A DNA stretch of 7,579 bases from Roseovarius sp. UBA3070 (GTDB lineage Bacteria > Pseudomonadota > Alphaproteobacteria > Rhodobacterales > Rhodobacteraceae). Where the stretch lies: contig DFBW01000276.1 of assembly GCA_002366775.1 (NCBI GenBank), forward strand, positions 1 through 7,579, in the 5' to 3' direction. The notes under the pieces are model-generated. The model had not been told where the DNA came from, made no database searches, and saw only the letters and a list, made by a program, of their open reading frames with translations. This document shows, one piece after another, positions 1 to 6,011 of the stretch (position 1 is its first letter; every line of letters starts with the position of its first letter). The translations under genes were made by a program, and so were the position numbers.

Positions 1-40
1 TCCACAGTGACCTACATCCGAAAATAGGACGACCTGCCGA

Positions 41-718
41 ATGCGGCTGCTCTATGTTGAAGACAATGAAAAACTGGCGCTTAACACGAGCGCCAGTTTA
101 AACGAGGCCGGGTTTACCGTTGATACGGTTCACACCGGTGAGGATGCGTTGCATTCGCTCAAAAGCTTCGACTATGACGCAATCATTCTGGACCTCGGAT
201 TACCGGACGGGGATGGGCTTAAGATACTGCCGGAAATCAAAAATATCAGGCAATCGACACCTGTTATCATCTGCACCGCGCGCGATTCCCTGGATGAGCG
301 GATCAAGGGTCTGAACGCCGGATCGGATGATTATGTGGTCAAACCGTTTGCCGCGGCTGAGCTTGTGGCGCGCATCAAGGCGGTTTTGCGCCGCCCCGGC
401 GGGGCACTGGGCGTAACGCTTGTGTCAGGTAACGTCAAGTTTGAGACGACCGACAGATCTGTCACCATCGCCGATCAGGGCGCACAGTTTTCCAAGCGGG
501 AAACAGCCCTGCTTGAGCTTTTTTTGCGCCGTGCCGACCGGGTTGTCTCAAAAGAGGCCATCGAAAACGCGTTATACGGCTTTGATGAACCACCAACTCC
601 GAACGCGATTGAGGTGCTTACCCACCGGTTGCGCAAGAAATTGGCGGAGCGGGGGGCCTCCATCACCATCCATAACCTGCGCGGCATCGGATATGTGCTG
701 CAGGTTGAGGCAGAATGA
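41..718 (+). CDS. OmpR/PhoB-family two-component response regulator
   Basis: This 225-residue protein has the full length and layout of an OmpR-family transcription regulator. The receiver domain spans about residues 1-115, with acidic pocket E7/D8, phospho-acceptor D51 (in ILDLGLPDGDG), switch T79 and the conserved K101-P102. A winged-helix DNA-binding domain covers about 125-222, with a recognition helix near TPNAIEVLTHRLRKKL (186-201) and the terminal wing LRGIGYVL. The N-terminus MRLLYVEDN is canonical, so the ATG at 41 is taken as the start; a weak AGGAC lies at 26-30. Its stop overlaps the start of the kinase gene (ATGA), so the two are almost certainly cognate. The receiver most resembles the QseB/PmrA/TctD branch, whose members often bind hexamer direct repeats spaced by 5 bp. 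Such a repeat lies upstream of the gene at 2189, which is its likely target (inference). The signal is unknown. Confidence 0.95.
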   Translation: MRLLYVEDNEKLALNTSASLNEAGFTVDTVHTGEDALHSLKSFDYDAIILDLGLPDGDGLKILPEIKNIRQSTPVIICTARDSLDERIKGLNAGSDDYVVKPFAAAELVARIKAVLRRPGGALGVTLVSGNVKFETTDRSVTIADQGAQFSKRETALLELFLRRADRVVSKEAIENALYGFDEPPTPNAIEVLTHRLRKKLAERGASITIHNLRGIGYVLQVEAE

Positions 719-2106
719 GAGTCTTGAGCATCATTTTTGGCGCCCCCCTGTCACTAAGGCGCAACCTGTTTTTGAACATCATGATCGCGCTCTGCTTGTG
801 TATCGTGCTGGCTGGCGCTGTCATGATTTACGAGTTTTACGAGCATCTGGAAGAAAACCTGGAAGACACACTCAACGCCGAAGCCCAAGAGATCATCAGC
901 CAGATCGATCCTGAAGTACCGCAATTTGGCTTGAACAGCGATGCCCTGCGGTTTCGCGGTGTGCAGGGTGCATTCCGCTACACTGTTTTTGACAGGGCCG
1001 GTAATGCGGTCGCAGGGGGGGAGACCTCTCCGGCGATCTGGGCACAATTGCAAACAACCGAGTTGGGTGTGCCAAAGCCAATCAAATTGCCAGGCAACAG
1101 GATCGGCACGGGGCTGCGCTCTCGGATCAATGGCCAGGACGTGATCGCCCTGGTATCGACCTACCCTACCGGCAATGACCGCACACAAACCCAGAAACTT
1201 CTGCACGAAATCGAAGAGCAGATCGTCTGGGTCGCTCTGGGCTTTGCCATGATCCTGGCCGCGGCGGCACTTGCGACACGCCGCGCGTTGTCCCCCATTG
1301 ATCAGCTGTCAAAACAGGCCGAACAGATCAGCCCAAGTGATGTCGACCAACGCCTGTCCACGCGGGACGTTCCCGCAGAAATCACGCCTCTGATCGATGC
1401 CGTGAACCGAGCGTTTGACCGGCTGGAAACCGGATATCGCGCGCAACGCGATTTTTCATCTAACGTGGCGCACGAAGTCCGCACACCTCTTGCGGTTCTC
1501 AGGTCCAGCGTTGATCGGATCGACTCGCCTGAGTTGAAAGAAAGCCTTGTTCAGGACGTTGTGCGGATTGACCAGATATTTCAGCAACTGATTGACCTGG
1601 CCCGCGCTGATACGGCACCAACATCAAGCTTTGCCCCGGTTGAGCTACATGGGCTTGCTGTCGAGATTGCCAGCGATATGGCGCAAGACGCCTTGCGGGG
1701 CGGGCATGCTCTTTCAGTTTCGGGTGCAAAAAATGTTCAGGTGCACGCAAACCCCGGTCTTTTGGGGATTGCGCTGCGCAATGTTATCAGAAACGCCCTG
1801 CAATACGCGCCCGCCGGAAGTGATGTCGACATCGAAATTCTGGACGCCCCGGCGGGGTGGCAGGTTCTGGATCGTGGTCCCGGTGTGCCGGATGACATGA
1901 AAGAATCCTTGTTCGAGCGCTTTAATCGCGGGGAACAGGCCAATGGAAAATCCGTGGGATCGGGCATTGGCCTGTCGATTGTAAAATCAGTGGCAAACTC
2001 ACATGGTGCAACTGTCACGATTCAGGGCCGAGAGGGCGGCGGCAGCGTCTTTTCATTCGTTTTCAACGACGCGCCGTCGGATTTTTTCACGAAATCCGCC
2101 AGCTGA
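715..2106 (+). CDS. Sensor histidine kinase (HAMP-HisKA-HATPase), cognate of upstream regulator
   Basis: This is a 463-residue inner-membrane sensor kinase. TM1 is at about residues 17-39 and TM2 at about 170-188, flanking a periplasmic sensor of roughly 130 residues. A HAMP linker follows (about 189-240), then a HisKA dimerisation domain with phospho-accepting H253 in NVAHEVRTPLAVLRSS. The ATPase domain shows the N box (NVIRNALQYAP, N360), G1 (DRGPGVP, 386-392), the F box (FERF, 400-403) and G2 (GSGIGL, 415-420), so it should be catalytically competent. The ATG lies inside the regulator's last codons (ATGA overlap), so translation is coupled. The first part of the sensor (residues 40-78) has no Lys or Arg and about eleven Asp/Glu. 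Acidic surfaces of this kind bind metals or cationic peptides in PmrB/PhoQ-like kinases, but here that is only suggestive. The family is certain; the ligand is not known. Confidence 0.95.
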   Translation: MRVLSIIFGAPLSLRRNLFLNIMIALCLCIVLAGAVMIYEFYEHLEENLEDTLNAEAQEIISQIDPEVPQFGLNSDALRFRGVQGAFRYTVFDRAGNAVAGGETSPAIWAQLQTTELGVPKPIKLPGNRIGTGLRSRINGQDVIALVSTYPTGNDRTQTQKLLHEIEEQIVWVALGFAMILAAAALATRRALSPIDQLSKQAEQISPSDVDQRLSTRDVPAEITPLIDAVNRAFDRLETGYRAQRDFSSNVAHEVRTPLAVLRSSVDRIDSPELKESLVQDVVRIDQIFQQLIDLARADTAPTSSFAPVELHGLAVEIASDMAQDALRGGHALSVSGAKNVQVHANPGLLGIALRNVIRNALQYAPAGSDVDIEILDAPAGWQVLDRGPGVPDDMKESLFERFNRGEQANGKSVGSGIGLSIVKSVANSHGATVTIQGREGGGSVFSFVFNDAPSDFFTKSAS

Positions 2107-2115
2107 CAGCATGGT

Positions 2116-2137
2116 TGTAAGTCTGCTGTAAGCCTGC
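2116..2137 (+). promoter_or_regulatory. Putative OmpR-family regulator box (11-bp direct repeat)
   Basis: TGTAAG at 2116-2121 recurs at 2127-2132 after a 5-bp spacer. The following five bases are also nearly the same (TCTGC versus CCTGC), giving two 11-bp units identical at 10 of 11 positions. An 11-bp period places both half-sites on one DNA face, as in the hexamer-N5-hexamer boxes of PhoP, PmrA and QseB-type regulators. The site is 9 nt after the kinase stop codon and ends 13 bp before a possible -10 element (2146-2151), so it covers the -35 region, where a class II activator would sit. Binding by the regulator at 41-718 is inference. Confidence 0.6.
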
Positions 2138-2145
2138 GCGCCGAA

Positions 2146-2151
2146 TATATG
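2146..2151 (+). promoter_or_regulatory. Possible -10 element for the hemolysin-family operon
   Basis: TATATG matches the TATAAT consensus at four of six positions and sits in an AT-rich patch in otherwise GC-rich DNA. No good -35 is present; the direct repeat at 2116-2132 occupies that place, as is usual for activator-dependent promoters. Transcription would begin near 2157-2158, giving a leader of about 31 nt before the ATG at 2189. Prediction from spacing only. Confidence 0.35.
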
Positions 2152-2188
2152 CCTCATGAAAGCAGGAAACAGCGTCGTGAGGGTGAAC

Positions 2189-2764
2189 ATGCGGATCGAG
2201 TTTGTAGGCAGGGATTGTCCAGAGAGACAGAAAACACAGGACCATATCACAAACGTCTACCGCGATGTCTACGGCGCCGAAATCAACGATTTTGCACCCC
2301 TGTTGGTGTCTGCCAAGCGCGCCGATGGCAAGGTGCTATGCGCCGCCGGTATTCGCACCAGCCGCGACAGGTTCTTTTCTGACAGATACCTGGATGGTGA
2401 CTTGACCACCGTTTTGCGGGCGAAAACCGGCATTGACGCACCACAAGAAGAAATCATGGAAGTGGTATCGCTGGCGTCGCTCACGCCTTTTCCTGTGCTG
2501 CCCATGATGGATGCGATGATCCGCTGGGGGCAGGGCAACGGCATGACATGTGGTGTGTTTACGGCCACAGGGCCGCTGCGGCGCCTGCTTAAAAGAGCCG
2601 GGTTGCCCTATGTCAAACTGGCTGCGGCGAAGATCTCCAGAGCGGGTGAACCAGACATATGGGGCAGCTACTATGACACAGATCCATGGGTCTGTGCCTT
2701 CAACAAAGCGGTCACACTATCGCCACGCCATCATGCGGCAGAACTTCGCTCCGAGGCCTCCTGA
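2189..2764 (+). CDS. Thermostable hemolysin-family protein (possible GNAT/LuxI-like acyl synthase)
   Basis: The 191-residue product matches the family named after the Vibrio thermostable delta-hemolysin (Pfam T_hemolysin), at typical length. Recognisable family stretches are PERQKTQDHI near the N-terminus, ADGKVLCAAGIR (45-56), FFSDRYLDG (62-70), EEIMEVVSLAS (87-97) and TATGPLRRLLKRAGLPYVKL (125-144). I chose the ATG at 2189 because GAGGG (2179-2183) lies 5 nt before it and the residues after it begin the conserved region. An in-frame ATG at 2156 adds 11 residues but has no Shine-Dalgarno and would sit at the predicted transcription start. There is no signal peptide or membrane segment, which argues against a secreted pore-former. 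The order of motifs (substrate loop, central E-x-x-x-L, Gly-rich strand, 'RLLKRAG' helix) resembles autoinducer synthases and GNAT acyltransferases. Together with the adjacent ligase gene (1-nt overlap) this suggests an acyl-transfer role (inference). Confidence 0.85.
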   Translation: MRIEFVGRDCPERQKTQDHITNVYRDVYGAEINDFAPLLVSAKRADGKVLCAAGIRTSRDRFFSDRYLDGDLTTVLRAKTGIDAPQEEIMEVVSLASLTPFPVLPMMDAMIRWGQGNGMTCGVFTATGPLRRLLKRAGLPYVKLAAAKISRAGEPDIWGSYYDTDPWVCAFNKAVTLSPRHHAAELRSEAS

Positions 2765-4206
2765 TGCAGCAAGTATTCCATGCCTTGGCGCAGCACAGTC
2801 TTGCGCGCCCAAATGACATCGCATTCGAAGATGACAGTGACCGGGTCACATGGTCGGAATTGGCGTCGCGGGTTGAAAGCCTTGCACGCCGACTGGATGG
2901 TATCGACGGTGCAATTGGCATCGGGTTGGCCGGGGGCATTGAGTATGTCATCGCCGATCTGGCCACTACGTTGTCGGGAAAACGACAGGTGCCTTTGCCC
3001 TTCTTTTTCAGCGCCGCACAAAATGCCCATATCCTGATGGATGCCCAGGTTGGCAGCGTTATCACCCGCTCTCCTGATCTGTTCGCCGCGCTGCCACATT
3101 TGCACCTCATTGATCCAGTCAGCTCGCCTGCGGATACCGCGGCCCTGCGGCCTTATCCCGGCGGGGCTGAGCGGGTGATCTATACCTCCGGTTCATCGGG
3201 GACACCCAAAGGTGTCGTCATTGGCGACCGCCAGCTTGAGGCGTCACTGAGCGCGCTGGACCGCGTCATTGCAGCAGGCCCCGATGACACGCATTTGTCG
3301 GTTCTTCCCCTGGCTCAGCTTCTGGAACAGATCTGCGGGATTTTCCTGCCCATCATTGCCGGGGCAAAAACCGTCTTTCGGTTCCAAGCCACCAAAACGC
3401 TGTTTGGGGCACATATTGAACCGCTGCTTGGTGCTTTCAACGACGTTAACCCCACCACCAGCCTGTTGGCCCCGGCCATATTGGGGCGCTGGGCCGATGC
3501 GTTGCAACGATCAGGCTCGCGCGCGCCACAAAGCCTGAGATTCGTGGCGGTTGGCGGGGCCTCAAGCGCGCCTGCTCTGATTGCGGCTGCACAGGACGCA
3601 GGTATTCCTGCCTATGAAGGTTACGGGCTTTCTGAATGCTGCGCTGTCGTGGCAATAAACCGGCCCGGCGATAACGCGCCCGGCACGGTTGGCCCACTGC
3701 TCGATGGGCTTGAAGTGGCCCTGGAAGATGGAGAAATCACCGTTTCCGGCCCGACGGTCATGGTTGGATACCTGAACGGCGACCCGGCACCAACAGTGTG
3801 GCACACCGGTGATCTGGGTCATTTTGACGGCGACCGCCTGGTAATTGACGGCCGCAAGGATGCGCTTTTGGTCACTGGTGCCGGGCGCAATATCTCTCCG
3901 GAATGGGTTGAACAGCGGGTCAACGCGGACCCCCGGATTGTCAGCTCCGCCCTTGGGGTGCGCCAATCCGATGGCGCGCTGGTTCTGATCGTCGTTGCTG
4001 TGGCACCGGTTTCAATGTCGGATATCGTTGGATACCTTGCCGACCTGCCGATCTATGCACGCCCCTCCGCGATGATCCTGACGGATTCCACCGAACCCGG
4101 TTTGTTATTCCCTGTTGGCACCCCAAACCGGGCAACCGCAGCCGCGCTTATCAACTCACGCGCCGCTCACCCCATTCAAACTCAGCCAGAAAGCAACGCA
4201 TCATGA
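2764..4206 (+). CDS. AMP-binding acyl/aryl ligase-like protein, A10 lysine absent
   Basis: This is a 480-residue adenylate-forming enzyme of the ANL superfamily, closest in style to long-chain fatty acyl-CoA synthetases. The P-loop IYTSGSSGTPKG (139-150), YEGYGLSE (284-291), HTGDLG (347-352) and GRKDALLVTGAGRNISP (363-379) are intact. GxxxNISP is typical of the fatty-acyl group. The expected family role is ATP-dependent activation of a carboxylate to acyl-AMP and then acyl-CoA or another acyl acceptor. In the C-terminal lid, the position of the catalytic A10 lysine (usually NGKxxR) reads VGTPNR (451-456), with Thr453 where Lys is expected. Acyl-AMP formation may therefore be slow, or the residue may be supplied otherwise. 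The start is the ATG that shares one base with the previous stop (TGATG). An upstream in-frame start at 2686 lies inside the hemolysin-family gene and adds 26 unrelated residues. There is no carrier domain; the substrate is unknown. Confidence 0.9.
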   Translation: MQQVFHALAQHSLARPNDIAFEDDSDRVTWSELASRVESLARRLDGIDGAIGIGLAGGIEYVIADLATTLSGKRQVPLPFFFSAAQNAHILMDAQVGSVITRSPDLFAALPHLHLIDPVSSPADTAALRPYPGGAERVIYTSGSSGTPKGVVIGDRQLEASLSALDRVIAAGPDDTHLSVLPLAQLLEQICGIFLPIIAGAKTVFRFQATKTLFGAHIEPLLGAFNDVNPTTSLLAPAILGRWADALQRSGSRAPQSLRFVAVGGASSAPALIAAAQDAGIPAYEGYGLSECCAVVAINRPGDNAPGTVGPLLDGLEVALEDGEITVSGPTVMVGYLNGDPAPTVWHTGDLGHFDGDRLVIDGRKDALLVTGAGRNISPEWVEQRVNADPRIVSSALGVRQSDGALVLIVVAVAPVSMSDIVGYLADLPIYARPSAMILTDSTEPGLLFPVGTPNRATAAALINSRAAHPIQTQPESNAS

Positions 4207-5012
4207 CTGATCGCAAAACTGTTTTAATCACTGGCGCCGGGTCCGGCATCGGTCAGGCCCTTGCCATTCAGGGCGCCGGGATGGGCTTTGATGTTATCAT
4301 CGCCGGGCGCTCTGAAACCACCCTGGCGCAAACAGTGTCGGCCTGTGGCGGCGGCCATGTCCTCCCTGTCGTTGCCGATGTTACAACGGCTAAAGGGCGT
4401 GCAGATATCTGCGCCGCTGTGGGCAGTTCACTGGATGTCCTGATCAACAACGCCGGAACGTTGAGCGTAGGACGCCTGCGCCATATGAGTGACGTCGATC
4501 TGGAGAGGATGACGGCCACCAATCTGGTCGCCCCGATGGCGCTGACCCGTGATCTGCTGCCCGCCTTGAGCGCGCCAAAGGGGCGTATTGTCAACATCGG
4601 TTCGGTTTTTGGTGATATCGCCTATCCGTTTTTCGCGGGCTACTCGGCGACAAAATTTGGCCTGCGCGGGTTTTCAGACGCCATGCGGCGGGAGCTTTCG
4701 GGCGTCGGCATCGGCGTGACCTACATCGCCCCGCGTGCAACCCGTACCGCCGCCGAAAGTGCTTTTCGTTCTCTGGTTGAGCCGATGGATATGACCCTGG
4801 ACAGCGCCGAGGCCGTGGCCGCACAGGCGTGGGATGCGATCCTCAAGGGCAAGCGCGAAAGTTTCCCCAAGGGCAAAGAGCGCTTCTTTGTGAAAGTGCA
4901 GCGGCTTTTCCCCTCGCTTGTCGACAAATCCGTGGGCGCGCAGGCGCGTGACCCCAAAACGCTGGCCGCACTTGATGCGCCGATGGAAACCCAAATCTCT
5001 CAACCACAATAG
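4203..5012 (+). CDS. Short-chain dehydrogenase/reductase (classical SDR)
   Basis: This 269-residue Rossmann oxidoreductase has the nucleotide-binding TGAGSGIG at 10-17, NNAG at 82-85, catalytic S134, and Y147-x-x-x-K151 (YSATK), so all catalytic residues are present. Arg36 after the second strand (AGRS) favours NADP(H) over NAD(H). The usual Pro-Gly after the sixth strand reads APRATRT (176-182), Pro-Arg in place of Pro-Gly, which may reshape the substrate or cofactor lid. The C-terminal stretch FFVKVQRLFPSLVDKS is amphipathic and could bind membrane or lipid (inference). The ATG overlaps the ligase stop (ATGA), so translation is coupled. A plausible role is reduction of a keto or acyl-derived intermediate made by the neighbouring ligase and transferase. 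Family assignment is certain; the substrate is not known. Confidence 0.93.
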   Translation: MTDRKTVLITGAGSGIGQALAIQGAGMGFDVIIAGRSETTLAQTVSACGGGHVLPVVADVTTAKGRADICAAVGSSLDVLINNAGTLSVGRLRHMSDVDLERMTATNLVAPMALTRDLLPALSAPKGRIVNIGSVFGDIAYPFFAGYSATKFGLRGFSDAMRRELSGVGIGVTYIAPRATRTAAESAFRSLVEPMDMTLDSAEAVAAQAWDAILKGKRESFPKGKERFFVKVQRLFPSLVDKSVGAQARDPKTLAALDAPMETQISQPQ

Positions 5013-5030
5013 TGACAGGACACCACCAAA

Positions 5031-5894
5031 ATGAGCTACAATGTTATCCGTGCGGCTGATGCGGGCGCAAGCAGCCTTAGCAAAGATTTTATCTCGGACA
5101 TTCAGGAGCATCTGAAAACCGATGGCTGGGTGTTGTTACGCGGCTTTGACATGGATATGGCCAAATTCAGCGCCGTAACCGCGCAATTGTGCAAGACCAT
5201 TACATTTGATCCTGCCCGCGAAAACACCGAGAAAAACACCCAAAAGGTGGACGCCGGTCTTGGGCCAATTGGCCTGCACATCGAAAACGGCAACACGCCG
5301 GTCTGCCCGGATATTGTGGCCTTTTACAGCACCAAGGCCGCGTTTGAGGGATCACAAACCACGATCTGCGATGGGCGCAGAATGTTTGAGGCATTCACCG
5401 CACCACAAAAAGCGCGCTGGTCGCAGCACATGACCGTCAAGCGAACTCTCCCCGAGGAGCTGTGGAAACGGTATCTTGCCAATGAGCATCCCGCCATCAG
5501 CGAGCCCGAGGAGGTGACGATGGAACATGTTCTTCAGTTCAAGGCCTCAATTCCTGATCAGGATTTCACCCTTAACGATGATGGCTCGCTTGAATACCGG
5601 CTGAAAGTGGCCCCGGTCCGCTCATCTGCGCTGTCAAACGGTCAGGCCTTTGCCAACGCGATCCTTGGACCCTCGCACAATTACGAACCACCCGTTTACA
5701 CGCTTGAGGATGGATCTGACATTTCAGCCGATGAAATCGCGCAACTGCGCGATATTGCAGAAACCTGCACGGTCGAAATCAACTGGCAGGACGGAGATGT
5801 CGCCGTGATCGACAATACGCGGGTCATGCACGGCCGCCGCGCGATCAAAGATCCAGACAGGCGACTTTTTATCGGTATGGGGCGTGTGCATTAA
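5031..5894 (+). CDS. TauD/TfdA-family Fe(II)/2-oxoglutarate-dependent oxygenase, clavaminate-synthase-like
   Basis: The 287-residue product has the jelly-roll oxygenase signature. GWVLLRGFD (32-40) is the usual N-terminal strand. H83-x-E85 (GLHIENGNTP) and H267 (DNTRVMHGRR) form the iron-binding triad, and R278, 11 residues after the distal His, should bind the 2-oxoglutarate carboxylate. The carboxylate ligand is Glu, as in clavaminate synthase, AsnO and VioC, rather than the Asp of TauD itself. Such enzymes mostly hydroxylate or desaturate amino-acid-derived substrates in secondary metabolism. NGQAFANAI (203-211) probably lines the pocket. The gene begins 18 nt after the SDR stop, with a weak AGGAC at 5018-5022, so it most likely closes the same operon. 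It is expected to be cytosolic, needing O2 and 2-oxoglutarate. The exact reaction cannot be read from sequence. Confidence 0.9.
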   Translation: MSYNVIRAADAGASSLSKDFISDIQEHLKTDGWVLLRGFDMDMAKFSAVTAQLCKTITFDPARENTEKNTQKVDAGLGPIGLHIENGNTPVCPDIVAFYSTKAAFEGSQTTICDGRRMFEAFTAPQKARWSQHMTVKRTLPEELWKRYLANEHPAISEPEEVTMEHVLQFKASIPDQDFTLNDDGSLEYRLKVAPVRSSALSNGQAFANAILGPSHNYEPPVYTLEDGSDISADEIAQLRDIAETCTVEINWQDGDVAVIDNTRVMHGRRAIKDPDRRLFIGMGRVH

Positions 5895-5934
5895 GGGCCC
5901 GACTAGCGTGAAAATGCTCCACATCGTTCGACAC

Positions 5935-5956
5935 CGGTGATTGATCCACATCACCG
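5935..5956 (+). promoter_or_regulatory. FNR-like box (TTGAT-N4-ATCAC) within a 7-bp inverted repeat
   Basis: TTGAT at 5941-5945 and ATCAC at 5950-5954 are separated by CCAC and match the FNR/FnrL consensus TTGAT-N4-ATCAA at nine of ten fixed positions. The same bases lie in a perfect 7-bp inverted repeat, CGGTGAT (5935-5941) and ATCACCG (5950-5956), with an 8-nt loop. The dyad centre, about 5947.5, falls about 41 bp before the transcription start predicted from TATCAT at 5976-5981, the position of class II FNR activators. The repeat could instead be a weak hairpin ending the upstream operon, but no T-tract follows. Confidence 0.5.
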
Positions 5957-5975
5957 CATGACCCCCAGAAGGGTG

Positions 5976-5981
5976 TATCAT
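5976..5981 (+). promoter_or_regulatory. Predicted -10 element of the stress/chaperone operon
   Basis: TATCAT matches TATAAT at five of six positions. It lies 21 bp after the FNR-like box, close to the 22 bp expected for a class II FNR promoter. Transcription would start near 5988, leaving about 24 nt of leader that includes the Shine-Dalgarno at 6001-6006. No convincing -35 is seen, consistent with activator dependence. Confidence 0.4.
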
Positions 5982-6011
5982 TGCCCAGGATTGCTCATTG
6001 TGGAGGCTGGT

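Noticed and set aside
1..40. Promoter or autoregulatory repeat upstream of the response regulator
   Set aside because: On the reverse strand there is a loose TGTAGG/TGTGGA pair, but its period is 10 bp and the match to TGTAAG is poor. The visible 40 nt are too few to call a promoter.
754..1206. 150-residue minus-strand open frame opposite the kinase gene
   Set aside because: It is a shadow of the kinase coding sequence with no recognisable domain.
2686..2763. Upstream in-frame start extending the ligase by 26 residues
   Set aside because: It lies inside the hemolysin-family gene, the extra residues look unlike any ANL N-terminus, and the coupled ATG at 2764 fits the family start.
5935..5956. 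CRP-type operator or intrinsic terminator reading of the inverted repeat
   Set aside because: The GTGA and TCAC halves are 10 bp apart, not the 6 bp of CRP sites. No T-run follows the stem, so it is not a standard terminator.
5937..6011. GTG start adding 25 residues to the small stress protein
   Set aside because: It lies inside the FNR-like box, upstream of the predicted transcription start, whereas the ATG at 6012 has a strong TGGAGG.
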